NCBI GenBank assembly: GCA_963725425.1
Contig: CAVRYJ010000045.1
Span: forward strand, 682,001 to 746,000
Direction of reading: 5' to 3'
DNA: 64,000 nt
Source: Clostridium_I sp963725425
Lineage (GTDB): Bacteria > Bacillota > Clostridia > Clostridiales > Clostridiaceae
Numbering within the stretch: position 1 is the stretch's first letter; the number at the start of each line of letters is the position of its first letter. Shown piece by piece: positions 17,813-27,858 of the stretch. The notes under the pieces are model-generated. The model saw only the letters and a program-made list of their open reading frames with translations, was not told the origin of the DNA and did not search any database. Made by a program: the position numbers and the translations under genes.

Positions 17813-18694
17813 ATGAATTATACAACGCAAATGGACGCAGCTAAAAAAGGACTTACAACAAAAATAAATGTAAATTTAGGTATATCACAGGATTGTGCAA
17901 ATGCTGAAAAAGAACTTGACAAGGTTAGATTAGCACTAGAAATGAAAACAGATGCAATCATGGATTTATCGAATTATGGCAAGACTGAGCATCTTAGAAA
18001 GCAAGTAATAGAAATGTCTACGGCTATGATTGGGACAGTCCCAATGTATGATGCTATTGGTTTTAATGATAAGGAGTTAAAGGATTTAACTGTGGATGAC
18101 TTCTTTAGAGTTGTTGAAAAACATGGGAAAGATAGTGTGGATTTTATAACCGTTCATGCAGGGATGAATCTAGAAACTGCAAAAGTAATTAGGAAAAATC
18201 CAAGACTTACAAATATCGTATCAAGAGGAGGAAGCCTATTATTTGAATGGATGGAACTTAATAAGAAAGAACATTCAAGGACCACTAGTTACAGATATAG
18301 CGCCAGGTTATGATCACATAACAGCAGCAATTGGAGGAGCAATAGCCGCTTCTAGCGGAGCTGACTTTTTATGTTATGTTACTCCAGCAGAACATCTACG
18401 GTTGCCAACTATTGAAGACATGAAAGAGGAAATAATTGCATTTAGAATTGCAGCTCATGCAGGAGATATTGCAAAGGGAATAAAAGGGGCAAGAGATTGG
18501 GACAATGCCATGAGTAAGGCAAGAGCAGATTTAGATTGGGAAACAATGTTTAATCTTGCTATTGACGGTGAAAAGCACGTAGATACAGAAAGGAATCCAC
18601 ACCAGACCATACTGAGACTTGCACAATGTGTGGAAAGATGTGTTCAGCTAGAACTATGAAGAAAATACTAAATAATGAAAACTTAGATTTATAA
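17813..18694 (+). pseudogene. thiC: thiC (phosphomethylpyrimidine synthase), decayed
   Basis: ThiC makes HMP-P from AIR by radical-SAM chemistry. The start MNYTTQMDAAKKG, the blocks AIMDLSNYGKTE, NIVSRGGSL, GPLVTDIAPGYDHIT, DFLCYVTPAEHLRLP and GARDWDNAM, and a C-terminal C-T-M-C-G-K-M-C cluster are all present, but not in one frame. From memory of clostridial ThiC (about 435 residues), roughly 50 residues are missing in frame after MDAAKKG and roughly 75 between WMELNKKE and GPLVTD, with a frame change at about 18268. A further missing A (A4 run 18571-18574) throws the Cys cluster out of frame. The two large deletions cannot be homopolymer miscalls, so the enzyme is very probably lost. Confidence 0.9.
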
Positions 18695-18799
18695 AGAGTA
18701 ATCACGAAGAAAAGGATAGGTGAAATAGACTAGTATTTTCAATTGGAAAATATCATATTTGACCTAAAAGAAGACTTTTTATTATATGAGAATATTAAA

Positions 18800-18846
18800 G
18801 AACACGACACATTTGTATTGATTAGTACAAATGTCTTGTGTTAAAA
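18800..18846 (+). terminator. Hairpin after the thiC locus
   Basis: AACACGACACATTTGTA pairs with TACAAATGTCTTGTGTT across an eight-base loop, with two mismatches. The downstream T-tract is weak (AAAATAACC), so termination is likely but not certain. Confidence 0.6.
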
Positions 18847-18894
18847 TAACCTTATCAATTTAATAATTCGAATGAAGATGGTGGGATAATATTA

Positions 18895-18992
18895 GACCGT
18901 TATTGGACGAAACTCTGGAGAGACTCAAAGAGCACCGAAGGGGAAAGCTAAGTTTTTTAGTGAAACTCTCAGGTAAAAGAACAGAGAACATT
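18895..18992 (+). ncRNA. Glycine riboswitch (single aptamer)
   Basis: The conserved glycine-aptamer strings occur in order: CTCTGGAGAGACTC, GAGCACCGAAGGGG, AAACTCTCAGGTAAAA and ACAGAG. Only one aptamer is visible, of the kind that normally forms the second half of a tandem. It precedes the ACT/UPF0210 pair rather than a glycine-cleavage operon. An open frame drawn through it (18903-19142) is an artefact. Confidence 0.9.
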
Positions 18993-19048
18993 TATAAAGA
19001 GTGTAATATGCTATTTATTAAGCATGTAGTGTTGTTTTGTTTGTATTT

Positions 19049-19258
19049 AAGGGATTGTCTCAAAAGCATAAGAAATGTTAAGCAATTTATTAAGTTGAGA
19101 ATTGAGAGTGGAAAATTGAAAGTTAATGTTGATTTTACCTAGCGAAGCTATGAAAATCTAAAATTAATTATTAGTTTTTCGTAGCGTAGTGAAGAAAAAC
19201 ATCATTAACTCTCAATTTTCAATTCTTAACTTTCTTATTTTTAGGGCGGTCTCTTTTT
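19049..19258 (+). terminator. Long expression-platform hairpin with heptad-arm repeat in its loop
   Basis: AAGGGATTGTCTCAAAA (19049-19065) pairs with TTTTAGGGCGGTCTCTT (19239-19255) using several G-U pairs, and TTTTTA follows. Just inside, CATAAGAAATGTTAAG pairs with CTTAACTTTCTTATT. The loop holds a palindromic repeat with GAGAATTGAGAG and complementary CTCAATTTTC arms (about 19094-19232). The structure begins about 57 nt after the glycine aptamer and would be its terminator. Confidence 0.6.
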
Positions 19259-19311
19259 TATTAAGTTGTATTATTATATTTTACAAAAATTAAACAAGGG
19301 GGCATATTGAA

Positions 19312-19581
19312 ATGAAAGCATTTATAACTGTAATTGGTGAAGATAAAATAGGTATTATTCAAGGGGTATCAACATTGCTATCAGAAAATAAAATAAATAT
19401 TATGGATATAAATCAAACACTTCTACAAAACTACTTCACAATGATTATGTTAGTAGATTTAGATAAAATGGAAGTTGACTTTAAGCAGCTTAATGAAAAG
19501 ATTAAAAAAGAGGCAGAAAAACTTGGAGTAACAATAAAACTTCAAAGACAAGATCTGTTTACCGTTATGCATGAATTATAA
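19312..19581 (+). CDS. ACT domain protein (UPF0237 family)
   Basis: 89 residues, a single ACT domain: KAFITVIGEDKIGIIQGVSTLLSENKINIMDI is the typical beta-alpha-beta start with the G-I-I ligand-loop residues. The family is small and stand-alone, and ACT domains bind amino acids. AGGGGGCAT precedes ATG 19312. It is followed 49 nt later by the UPF0210 gene, a pairing that is widely conserved in Firmicutes and archaea. Placement below a glycine riboswitch suggests a role tied to glycine, serine or threonine level, but the biochemical role is unknown. Confidence 0.9.
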   Translation: MKAFITVIGEDKIGIIQGVSTLLSENKINIMDINQTLLQNYFTMIMLVDLDKMEVDFKQLNEKIKKEAEKLGVTIKLQRQDLFTVMHEL

Positions 19582-19630
19582 TATACATACTAGAGAAAAA
19601 ACCAATAAAGTAGATTAGGAGAATTAAAAT

Positions 19631-20988
19631 ATGATTGATAATAAAAGTATATTAGAAACCATTGAAATGATTGACAAGGAGAACCTTGACATTAGAACAG
19701 TAACTATGGGAATATCATTACTAGATTGTGCTGATAGTGATGGTGAAAAGTCTAGACAAAAGATATATGATAAGATCACTACAAAAGCTAAAGATCTTGT
19801 TAAAGTATGTGAACAGATAGAAGCAGAATATGGTATTCCAATAATTCATAAGAGGATTTCTGTAACACCAATAGCAATAGTCGCTCAAAGTAGTAATGAT
19901 ACAAGTTACGTAGAGTATGCTAAAACTCTTGATAAGGCAGCAAAAGCAGTAGGAGTTAATTTTATTGGAGGGTTTACTGCTTTAGTACAAAAGGGATGTA
20001 CTAAGGGCGACAAGATACTTATAAGTTCTATACCAGAAGCATTGGCTGCTACTGATATTGTATGTTCATCTGTAAATGTTGGTACTACTAAAGCCGGAAT
20101 AAATATGAATGCTGTACGGGATATGGGTGAAATAATAAAGAAAACCGCATACCTGACTAGAGATAGAGAGAGTATTGGTTGTGCAAAGTTAGTTGTTTTT
20201 GGAAATGCAGTAGAAGATAATCCATTCATGGCTGGATCGTTTCATGGAGTTGGAGAAGCAGAGTGTGTAATAAATGTGGGTGTAAGTGGTCCTGGAGTTA
20301 TAAAAGTTGCACTAGAGAACGTTAGAGGAGAAAGTTTTGACGTGTTAACAGAAACAATCAAAAAACAGCTTTCAAGATTACAAGAGCAGGTCAGCTTGTA
20401 GCAAATGAGGCAGCAAAAAGACTTGGAGTTCCCTTTGGAATAGTTGATTTATCACTAGCACCAACTCCAGCAGTTGGGGACAGTGTTGCAAGAATATTAG
20501 AAGAAATGGGACTAGAAACTTGTGGATGTCATGGAACTACTGCAGCACTTGCCATGCTTAATGATGCAGTTAAAAAAGGTGGTATAATGGCGTCTTCACA
20601 TGTTGGTGGACTGAGTGGTGCTTTTATTCCAGTAAGTGAAGATGAAGGAATGATAGCAGCTGTAGAATCAGGAGCACTAAATATAGAAAAATTGGAAGCA
20701 ATGACATGTGTTTGTTCAGTTGGACTTGATATGATTGCCATACCTGGAGATACACCAGCATCAACAATTTCGGGAGTTATAGCAGATGAAGTTGCAATAG
20801 GAGTTATAAATAACAAGACCACAGCAGTTAGATTAATTCCTATATATGGTAAGAGACTTGGAGAAAGAGCTGTATTTGGTGGTCTCTTAGGCGAGGCACC
20901 AATAATGAAACTAAGTGAGTTTTCAAGTGAGAAATTTATAGCTAGAGGTGGAAGGGTACCAGCACCTATCCATAGCTTTAAAAACTAA
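19631..20988 (+). pseudogene. UPF0210 / DUF711 (PFL-family) protein, one frameshift
   Basis: About 452 residues if restored, the usual length of the family. ATG 19631 has TTAGGAGA upstream. The first frame runs to 20401 (MGISLLDCAD, GFTALVQKGCTKGD, GVGEAECVINVGVSGPGV) and then ends in an out-of-frame tail. One A added to the A6 run 20360-20365 gives TIKKTAFKITRAGQLVANEA and continues unbroken through AKRLGVPFGIVDLSLAPTPA, GCHGTTAALAML, CSVGLDMIAIPGDTPASTIS to IHSF(K)N. All conserved blocks are intact. Function is unproven in this family. A clean single-base defect in an otherwise well-conserved gene suggests a base-calling error. Confidence 0.9.
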
Positions 20989-21001
20989 AAATCCTAAATG
21001 G

Positions 21002-21042
21002 AAAGAACGTATCCTAAAGTTTTATGGGTACGTTCTTTTGTG
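21002..21042 (+). terminator. Rho-independent terminator after ACT-UPF0210
   Basis: AAAGAACGTATCC (21002-21014) pairs with GGGTACGTTCTTTT (21026-21039) with one G-T pair, and the arm runs into T4G. It closes the glycine-switch operon. Confidence 0.85.
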
Positions 21043-21252
21043 GTAAATAAAGTGCTATAATTATTATAAAAATCATACATATATTTTGTTGGATTGGCCC
21101 TCTAATTGATATGAATGTTGGTTAAGGGGCAATTGGCATAGCATACTACACAAAGAAAAATATAAGATAAGCAGAAAATATGAATATAAATTTAATTTTT
21201 TTCACAAAATAAACTCATAATGTTTATGTTAGCATATGAGAGGAGTTTTGTT

Positions 21253-22419
21253 ATGGTAAAAAATATACTTATTATTTCCTCAAATCATACTGGAAATGGA
21301 CATAAGAGTATAACCGAGGCTTTGCAAGAAAAATTTAGCGAGAAAGAAAATATAAAAGTTCATGTGGTGGACGGTTTTTCACTTGGAGGTAAGCCACTTA
21401 TAAGCATTGGTAAATCCTATGGAGTAATTACCAGAAATGCAGAGGGTTTATGGGAGCTCATATGGGATATTTCCTCAGTTAAGCCAGCGTTAATAAATGA
21501 AATAGTAGAAATAGCAATAAAGGACAAGTTTTTGCACTTAATTGAACAGGTAAAACCTGATTTAATACTATCTGTTCACCCTAATTTTAATGGGTCAATT
21601 ATAGATTTGCTGAGTAAAAATAACTATAAAATTCCGGTGGTAACATTAATTGCAGATCTTATAAGTATATCTCCACTTTGGGCTGACAGTCGAGCAGAAT
21701 ACATTATAAGTCCAACTGTTGAAGCTAAGGAAAAGTGTATAGAATATGGAATTGCAGAAAACAAGATAAAGGTTTTAGGGCTACCTGTAAGAAAAAGATT
21801 TTATTGTAATAATATTACGAATTTAAAAAAAGATGAGCAATATGAAGAAAATAAAACTGAAATGCTGAGGTGCCTTATCATGAGTGGGGGCGAAGGTGTG
21901 GGTAACATGAAAAAAATAGCAGACATTCTTCTGAAGAATTTCCACTGCACGGTTAAAATTGTGGCAGGCAGAAATAGAAATCTTAAAAAGAGGCTAGAAC
22001 AATCTTTAGTGCATAACTATGGTGATAGGGTTAAAATTTATGGATTTGTAGACAATATTCAAGAACTAATGGTAACATCAGATGTAGCTTTTGCAAGGGC
22101 TAGTCCTAATGTTATGATGGAATCTGTAGTTTGCAACGTGCCGCTAATAATAACAGGAGCATTACCAGGCCAAGAAGAAGGAAATCCATATTTCGCAGAG
22201 AAATATAATTTAGGCGTATGCTGTTATGGTATAAAGAATATTAATAACACCATTAGTGATTTGCAAAAAAATAACAATGAAAAATTAAAGCAAATGAAAT
22301 ATTGGCAAAGAAAATATATTAAAGAAAATAGTGCTGAACAGATAGTGAATTTTATTGATAAATTAGAAATTAGCAACAAAAAAGAAACAATACTTAAGTT
22401 AGTACAAAATATGGTATAA
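21253..22419 (+). CDS. MGDG-synthase-type glycosyltransferase
   Basis: 388 residues from ATG 21253, AGGAG seven bases upstream. The N-terminal motif ILIISSNHTGNGHKSITEAL is the S-x-x-x-G-x-G-H-x-[KS] block of the MGDG synthase/UgtP family (GT28-like). Later come LILSVHPNFNGSII, SGGEGVGNMKKIADIL and ARASPNVMMESV, the donor-binding C-domain. Family members transfer sugar from UDP-Glc or UDP-Gal to diacylglycerol at the membrane face; substrate is not predictable here. It has no membrane segment. A paralogue lies at 62038-63183. It stands alone, followed by a heptad-arm element. Confidence 0.85.
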   Translation: MVKNILIISSNHTGNGHKSITEALQEKFSEKENIKVHVVDGFSLGGKPLISIGKSYGVITRNAEGLWELIWDISSVKPALINEIVEIAIKDKFLHLIEQVKPDLILSVHPNFNGSIIDLLSKNNYKIPVVTLIADLISISPLWADSRAEYIISPTVEAKEKCIEYGIAENKIKVLGLPVRKRFYCNNITNLKKDEQYEENKTEMLRCLIMSGGEGVGNMKKIADILLKNFHCTVKIVAGRNRNLKKRLEQSLVHNYGDRVKIYGFVDNIQELMVTSDVAFARASPNVMMESVVCNVPLIITGALPGQEEGNPYFAEKYNLGVCCYGIKNINNTISDLQKNNNEKLKQMKYWQRKYIKENSAEQIVNFIDKLEISNKKETILKLVQNMV

Positions 22420-22432
22420 TGTGTCTGAAAGA

Positions 22433-22601
22433 AAGTTAAGAGTTAAGAGTTAAAAGTTAAGAGTTAATGAAGATTGGATGTAAGTATATTTGTGTACACA
22501 AATATACTTACATCCAATCTTTTATTATCAAGGATTATAAATGGTTTTAACTTGCCACTTGTAAATTGTCACCATTAAATTGCCTCTTCTGTAATGTAAA
22601 T
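22433..22601. repeat. Heptad-arm element enclosing a perfect hairpin
   Basis: Tandem TTAAGAG/TTAAAAG heptads on the left are matched on the right by GGTTTTAACTTGCCACTTG and ATTGTCACC. The centre (22470-22523) is a perfect inverted repeat: AAGATTGGATGTAAGTATAT reads back as its complement after TTTGTGTACACAAA and ends in TTTTATT. It acts as the terminator of the glycosyltransferase gene. Confidence 0.75.
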
Positions 22602-22737
22602 AAAAAGATATCTTGTGATTATATATTTTTGATAGTAGTACATTATTTTTTAGCTATGAAGTGACATATCTATATGTTAATATTATAAAGTGAAACTAGT
22701 ATTAGAAATATAATCTCTTGAAAGTATGTGATGAAAT

Positions 22738-24198
22738 ATGGATTCAAGAAAAAGAGGTATAGTTATTTCACTGATGGTAGCAATGTTTCTTGGAGCAGTG
22801 GAAGGGACAGTTATAACAACTGCTATGCCTACTATTGTTAAAAGTTTAAATGGTTTTGATAAGATAAGCTTAGTTTTCTCTGTTTATCTATTAACATCAG
22901 CTATTTCAACTCCAATTTATGGTAAAATTGCAGATATGTATGGAAGAAAAAGAGCTTTGCTTACAGGAATTATAATATTTTTATTTGGAAGTGCTTTATG
23001 TGGTATATCCACAAATATGTATGAGTTAATTATATTTAGAGGACTACAGGGTATTGGTGCTGGAGCAATATTCACGGTATCATACACAATAGTTGGTGAT
23101 GTGTTTTCAGTAGAAGAAAGAGGCAAGGTTCAAGGATGGATTAGTTCTGTATGGGGCATAGCAAGTCTCCTAGGACCTTTTCTAGGAGGATTTTTAATTG
23201 ATCGCCTGTCTTGGCATTGGATATTTTATATAAATATTCCTTTCGGCATTTTTTCAATTATCCTTCTTCAAAAGAATTTAAATGAAAAATTTGAGAAGAA
23301 AAAAAGCAATATAGATTATTTAGGTATGATATCATTTTCTTTAGCTATAATAATATTTTTATGTACTATTATATCATTGAATGAAAATACTAAAATCTTC
23401 TCATTTAAATTAATGGTTCCATTATTGAGTACAGTTATATTGTTTATTTTATTTTATATCATAGAGAAGAAGGCTAAAGATCCATTAATTCCTTTTGATA
23501 TATTTTCAGTTCAGACAAATGTTGTAAATTTAATAAGTTTATTTGTGTCGGCTATATTAATTGGAACAGATGTATATTTGCCGGTATATATACAAAATGT
23601 TTTAGGCTTTAGTGCAACTATATCTGGAATCTCTGTTGCGTCCATGTCTATATCATGGATTTTGTCTTCATTTATTTTATCAAAAACTTTACAAAAATAT
23701 GGTGAAAAATCTGCTGTTCTAATTTCAACTTCAATTATTTTTATAAGCACTTTACTTATGTATACACTAAATGTAAAATCATCTATAGCTTTAGTTGTTA
23801 TTTATGCATTTATTATTGGATTTGGTTATGGAGGAGCACTAACTACACTTACAATAGTAATTCAGGAATCCGTGGACTATACTAAAAGAGGAGCAGCAAC
23901 TGGGGCTAATTCTTTATTAAGGACTATCGGACAAACTGTTGGGGTCGCTGTTTTTGGGGTTATACTAAATTTAAGCATTTCAAAATATCTAGGTAAGTTT
24001 GGAATTATAGGTGTAGCGGCTAGTAATCTATATAGTTCAAACAAACAAAGTACTAATGTTGGCCTTGATAAAGTTAAAGCTTCACTTAATTATGGGATAC
24101 ACTCATTAATTTTTATATTTATAATATTATCTGTAATATGTATTGTAATGTCACTTATAATGTCAAATTCACTTAAAAAGAAACATATTAAAATATAA
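22738..24198 (+). CDS. MFS drug exporter, DHA2 (EmrB/QacA) family
   Basis: 486 residues, about 14 hydrophobic segments, which fits the DHA2 proton-drug antiporters. Motif A between helices 2 and 3 is GKIADMYGRKRALLTG; the D1-like start LGAVEGTVITTAMPTIV and motif C-like ISSVWGIASLLGPFLGGFL are also clear. ATG 22738 has only a weak GTGATG-type RBS. It is followed 37 nt later by the ABC exporter pair, so an export operon is possible. The substrate cannot be deduced. Confidence 0.88.
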   Translation: MDSRKRGIVISLMVAMFLGAVEGTVITTAMPTIVKSLNGFDKISLVFSVYLLTSAISTPIYGKIADMYGRKRALLTGIIIFLFGSALCGISTNMYELIIFRGLQGIGAGAIFTVSYTIVGDVFSVEERGKVQGWISSVWGIASLLGPFLGGFLIDRLSWHWIFYINIPFGIFSIILLQKNLNEKFEKKKSNIDYLGMISFSLAIIIFLCTIISLNENTKIFSFKLMVPLLSTVILFILFYIIEKKAKDPLIPFDIFSVQTNVVNLISLFVSAILIGTDVYLPVYIQNVLGFSATISGISVASMSISWILSSFILSKTLQKYGEKSAVLISTSIIFISTLLMYTLNVKSSIALVVIYAFIIGFGYGGALTTLTIVIQESVDYTKRGAATGANSLLRTIGQTVGVAVFGVILNLSISKYLGKFGIIGVAASNLYSSNKQSTNVGLDKVKASLNYGIHSLIFIFIILSVICIVMSLIMSNSLKKKHIKI

Positions 24199-24235
24199 AT
24201 TATAACTTATTATTTGAATAGGGGGGGCATATATT

Positions 24236-25960
24236 TTGGGTTATTTTAAAGTATACGCTAATAAATATTGGAAGGGATTTTGTACGGCTGTGTTTTTTGT
24301 AATTATAGAAGCATTTTGCGATTTGATGCAGCCAACAGTAATGTCTCAAATTGTGGATAAAGGAGTAGCGAACAAAAATTTAAATTATGTAATTCAAATG
24401 GGAATTGTTATGCTTATTATTGCTGGATTTGGAGCTATAGCTGCAAGTATTCGTAACATAATTTCCAGCAATGTTTCTCAAAAATTAGGAACGGAAATGA
24501 GATCTGATTTATATAAAAAAATCCAAGGATTTTCTTTTGAAAATGTGGATAAATTTGAAGGGGCTACTTTAGTGACAAGGCTTACAAATGATGTAACACA
24601 GGTTCAAAATTTTGTTAATGGACTTATGAGAATATTTGTTAAAGCACCAATTGTAGGCATAGGAAGTATAATAATGGCTGCAAGATTAAACTTACGGCTG
24701 TCTATGATTTTGTTTGCAATTGTACCTGTTGTAGCTATTCTTATATATGTCAATATGAAGCTTGGATATCCTTATTTTATTAAGGTACAGAAGGCACTTG
24801 ATAGTGTAAATGGAGTAATGAGAGAGTATTTATCAGGAGTAAGAGTGGTTAAAGCTTTTAATCGATTTCAATATGAAACACAAAGATTTCAAAACAGGAA
24901 TACACAGCTTATGCAAAATTCCACTATAGCTATGAAAATAGCATCTATTTTCACACCTGTTATTGGACTTGTAGTAAACATTGGTATCGTCTTAGTGATT
25001 TGGATAGGTGGCATATATGTAAACAAAGGTAGTATGCACGTAGGAGAAATAATTGCATTTACAAATTACATGACACAAATATTATTTTCCCTTATGATGG
25101 TAACTAATGTTTTTACAATGTTTGTACGCGCCAGAGCATCATCAGAGCGTATTAGTGAAGTATTTTCAGAGAAAAATAGCATGGTTAATGGAACCGAACT
25201 TTTAGATAATTCTAAAGTTAAAGGAAGAGTTGACTTCCAGCACGTATTTTTTTCATATAATAAAGATAAGGAGCCTGTATTAAAGGATATATCTTTCACT
25301 TGCTTTCAAGGAGAAACTGTTGGAATAATAGGTTCAACAGGTTCAGGTAAAAGTACTCTTGTGAACTTAATTCCTAGGTTCTATGATATTTTAAGCGGAG
25401 AAGTAAAAATTAATGGAATAAATGTTGAAAAGTTAGATATAAAGTCATTAAGAGAGAAGATTGCTGTAGTACCACAGAAGGCTCTGCTTTTTTCTGGTAC
25501 AATAGTAGAAAATATGAAATGGGGAAGTGAAAAGGCAAGTCTTGAAGAAATTCAGGAGGCTTCAAAAGTGGCTGAGGCACATGATTTTATTGAAAAATGT
25601 CCAGAAGGGTATAATACTAAAATTGGACAGGGTGGTGTTAATTTTTCTGGAGGTCAAAAACAACGGGTATCTATAGCAAGAGCACTAGTAAAAAAAGCTG
25701 AAATTCTTATACTTGACGATGCTACTAGTGCAGTTGATACAGATACAGAGGTGAAAATAATGGCTAGTTTAAAGAAATATGCTAAGGATTTAACCTGTAT
25801 TTTAATAGCACACCGAATAACTTCTGTAATGGGTGCTGACAAAATTATAGTTTTAGATGATGGAGAAATACAAGGTATTGGAAATCATGAGGAACTTTTG
25901 AATAATTGTGATGTATACAAGGATATCTACCTTTCTCAAGTTGGAAAGGAGATGATGTAG
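24236..25960 (+). CDS. ABC exporter half-transporter with degenerate catalytic site
   Basis: 574 residues from TTG 24236 (GGGGGGG eight bases upstream). Six hydrophobic segments (residues about 15-290) are followed by an ABC domain with Walker A GSTGSGKST, signature FSGGQKQR, Walker B LILDDATSAVD and the H-loop IAHR. The residue after Walker B is Asp where active ATPases have Glu. That degeneracy is typical of one half of heterodimeric exporters such as BmrC or TM287. The stop codon directly touches the ATG of the second half, so the two are translationally linked. Confidence 0.9.
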   Translation: MGYFKVYANKYWKGFCTAVFFVIIEAFCDLMQPTVMSQIVDKGVANKNLNYVIQMGIVMLIIAGFGAIAASIRNIISSNVSQKLGTEMRSDLYKKIQGFSFENVDKFEGATLVTRLTNDVTQVQNFVNGLMRIFVKAPIVGIGSIIMAARLNLRLSMILFAIVPVVAILIYVNMKLGYPYFIKVQKALDSVNGVMREYLSGVRVVKAFNRFQYETQRFQNRNTQLMQNSTIAMKIASIFTPVIGLVVNIGIVLVIWIGGIYVNKGSMHVGEIIAFTNYMTQILFSLMMVTNVFTMFVRARASSERISEVFSEKNSMVNGTELLDNSKVKGRVDFQHVFFSYNKDKEPVLKDISFTCFQGETVGIIGSTGSGKSTLVNLIPRFYDILSGEVKINGINVEKLDIKSLREKIAVVPQKALLFSGTIVENMKWGSEKASLEEIQEASKVAEAHDFIEKCPEGYNTKIGQGGVNFSGGQKQRVSIARALVKKAEILILDDATSAVDTDTEVKIMASLKKYAKDLTCILIAHRITSVMGADKIIVLDDGEIQGIGNHEELLNNCDVYKDIYLSQVGKEMM

Positions 25961-27813
25961 ATGTCAGATAATAAATATAAAGACTCCGATAATAATGTGA
26001 GTATTCCATTTACAGGTAATAGAGGCGGAAGAAGAAATATGGGACCTGTAGTAAAACCTAAAAATTTTAGGAAGACTATAAGAAGGCTGTGGAGTTATTT
26101 CGGACCTGAAAGAAAAACATTAACAATTATATTTATACTTATAATAATTGATTCGGGCATTGTACTTTTAGCTCCTTATCTAATAGGACGTTCTGTAGAT
26201 GCTATGTCTACTAAAAATGGAAAAGTGGATTTTAGTCTTTTAAGTGTAGTGGTAATTGCTTTATTAATATCATATCTAGCAGATGCAGCTATAAATTTGT
26301 TCCAAGGTTTTGCCATGGCGTCTTCCAGTCAAAGAATAGTTATGTCTATGAGGAATAAGCTGTTTTTAAAGCTTCAAAAACTACCAGTGGCTTTTTTGAT
26401 AGCAATAGTCATGGAGATATTATGAGTAGACTTTCCAACGATATTGACAATGTAAGTACTACTATTTCGCAATCAGCTATTCAGCTTATGTCAGGAATTA
26501 TAACTATATTAGGATCCCTTATTATGATGATAATTCTAAGTCCTATATTAACCTTAGCAAGTTTAATTACAGTGCCTTTAGTATTTTTGTTAACTCGCAC
26601 CATTGCAAAGAGGACGGGAAAACTTTTTAAGTCTCAGCAAATGGAACTTGGAAAACTTAATGGACATATTGAAGAAACCATTTCTGGAATTTATATAGTG
26701 AAAGCTTTTAGCCATGAGGATAAAACAGTGGAAGAATTTGATGAAATAAATGATAGATTGTGTGAAGTTGGACTCAAGGCACAAATATTTTCTGGTTTTT
26801 TGATGCCAATTATGAATGTTATAAATAATATTGGATTTGCGGCAGTTGCAGGAGTAGGTGGAGTTCTAGCAGTAGAAAATATGATTACAGTAGGTATAAT
26901 TGCCAGCTTTTTAAGTTATTCAAGACAATTTGTAAGACCACTTAATAATTTGGCTAATATATTTAATACACTGCAATCTGCTGTGGCAGGAGCTGAAAGA
27001 GTATTTGAAATACTAGACGAAAGAGAAGAAACCGAAGATGTAAAAGATGCAAAAGAACTAAGTGACCCCAAGGGACATGTTCAATTTAGTAACGTATATT
27101 TTGGATATAGAAAAGACGTAAATATTCTTAAAAATATTAATTTTGAAGCCAAGATTGGTGAAAGTATAGCACTTGTAGGACCAACAGGAGCAGGGAAAAC
27201 CACAATTGTAAATTTACTTACAAGATTTTATGATGTTACTGGAGGGGAAATATATATTGATGGAGTTGACATAAGGGAATATACTAGGGATAGTCTCAGA
27301 AAATGTTTTGGTATAGTTCTTCAGGATACCTACCTTTTTACAGGAACTATAAAAGAAAATATAAAATATGGAAACCTAGATGCGACAGAGGTAGAAGTAC
27401 AAAATGCAGCTAAAATGGCAAATGCACATGAATTTATAAAAAGACTACCTAATGGTTACGAAACACTGCTTTCTGAAAGTGGAAGTAATCTTAGCCAAGG
27501 CCAAAGACAACTGTTAGCCATTGCTAGGGCAATTCTAACAAATCCATCAATCTTAATATTAGATGAAGCCACCAGCAGTGTTGACACTAGAACAGAACTG
27601 AGAATACAGGAAGCCATGCTTAAATTAATGAATGGAAGAACTAGCTTTATTATAGCGCACAGGCTAAGCACTATAAGAGATGCGGATAAAATAATGGTTA
27701 TAGATGGCGGACAGATCATAGAAATGGGAAATCATGATGAGCTTATTAATAAAAAGGGTAAGTACTATAATATGTATTTTAATCAATACAAAAATAGTGA
27801 TGAAGAGCAATAG
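25961..27813 (+). pseudogene. Second ABC exporter half-transporter, one frameshift
   Basis: About 617 residues if restored. ATG 25961 adjoins the previous stop, with AAAGGAGATG as RBS. The first frame ends at 26425; one T added to the T6 run 26392-26397 gives LPVAFFDSNSHGDIMSRLSND, the standard exporter motif, and joins the 26422-27813 frame. The N-terminal extension has a basic Gly/Arg-rich stretch before the six helices. The ABC domain has Walker A GPTGAGKTT, signature LSQGQRQ, Walker B LILDEATSSVD with a proper catalytic Glu, and IAHR. It complements the degenerate partner in a BmrC/BmrD-like heterodimer. The single-base defect may be a sequencing error. Confidence 0.9.
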
Positions 27814-27858
27814 AAGCAGTTGACGGTTTAAATATACTAGATTAAGGAGGTAGTTAGA

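Noticed and set aside
18903..19142. Open frame of 79 codons
   Set aside because: It runs through the glycine aptamer and the repeat arm, and its start has no RBS; the nucleotide conservation is that of the riboswitch.
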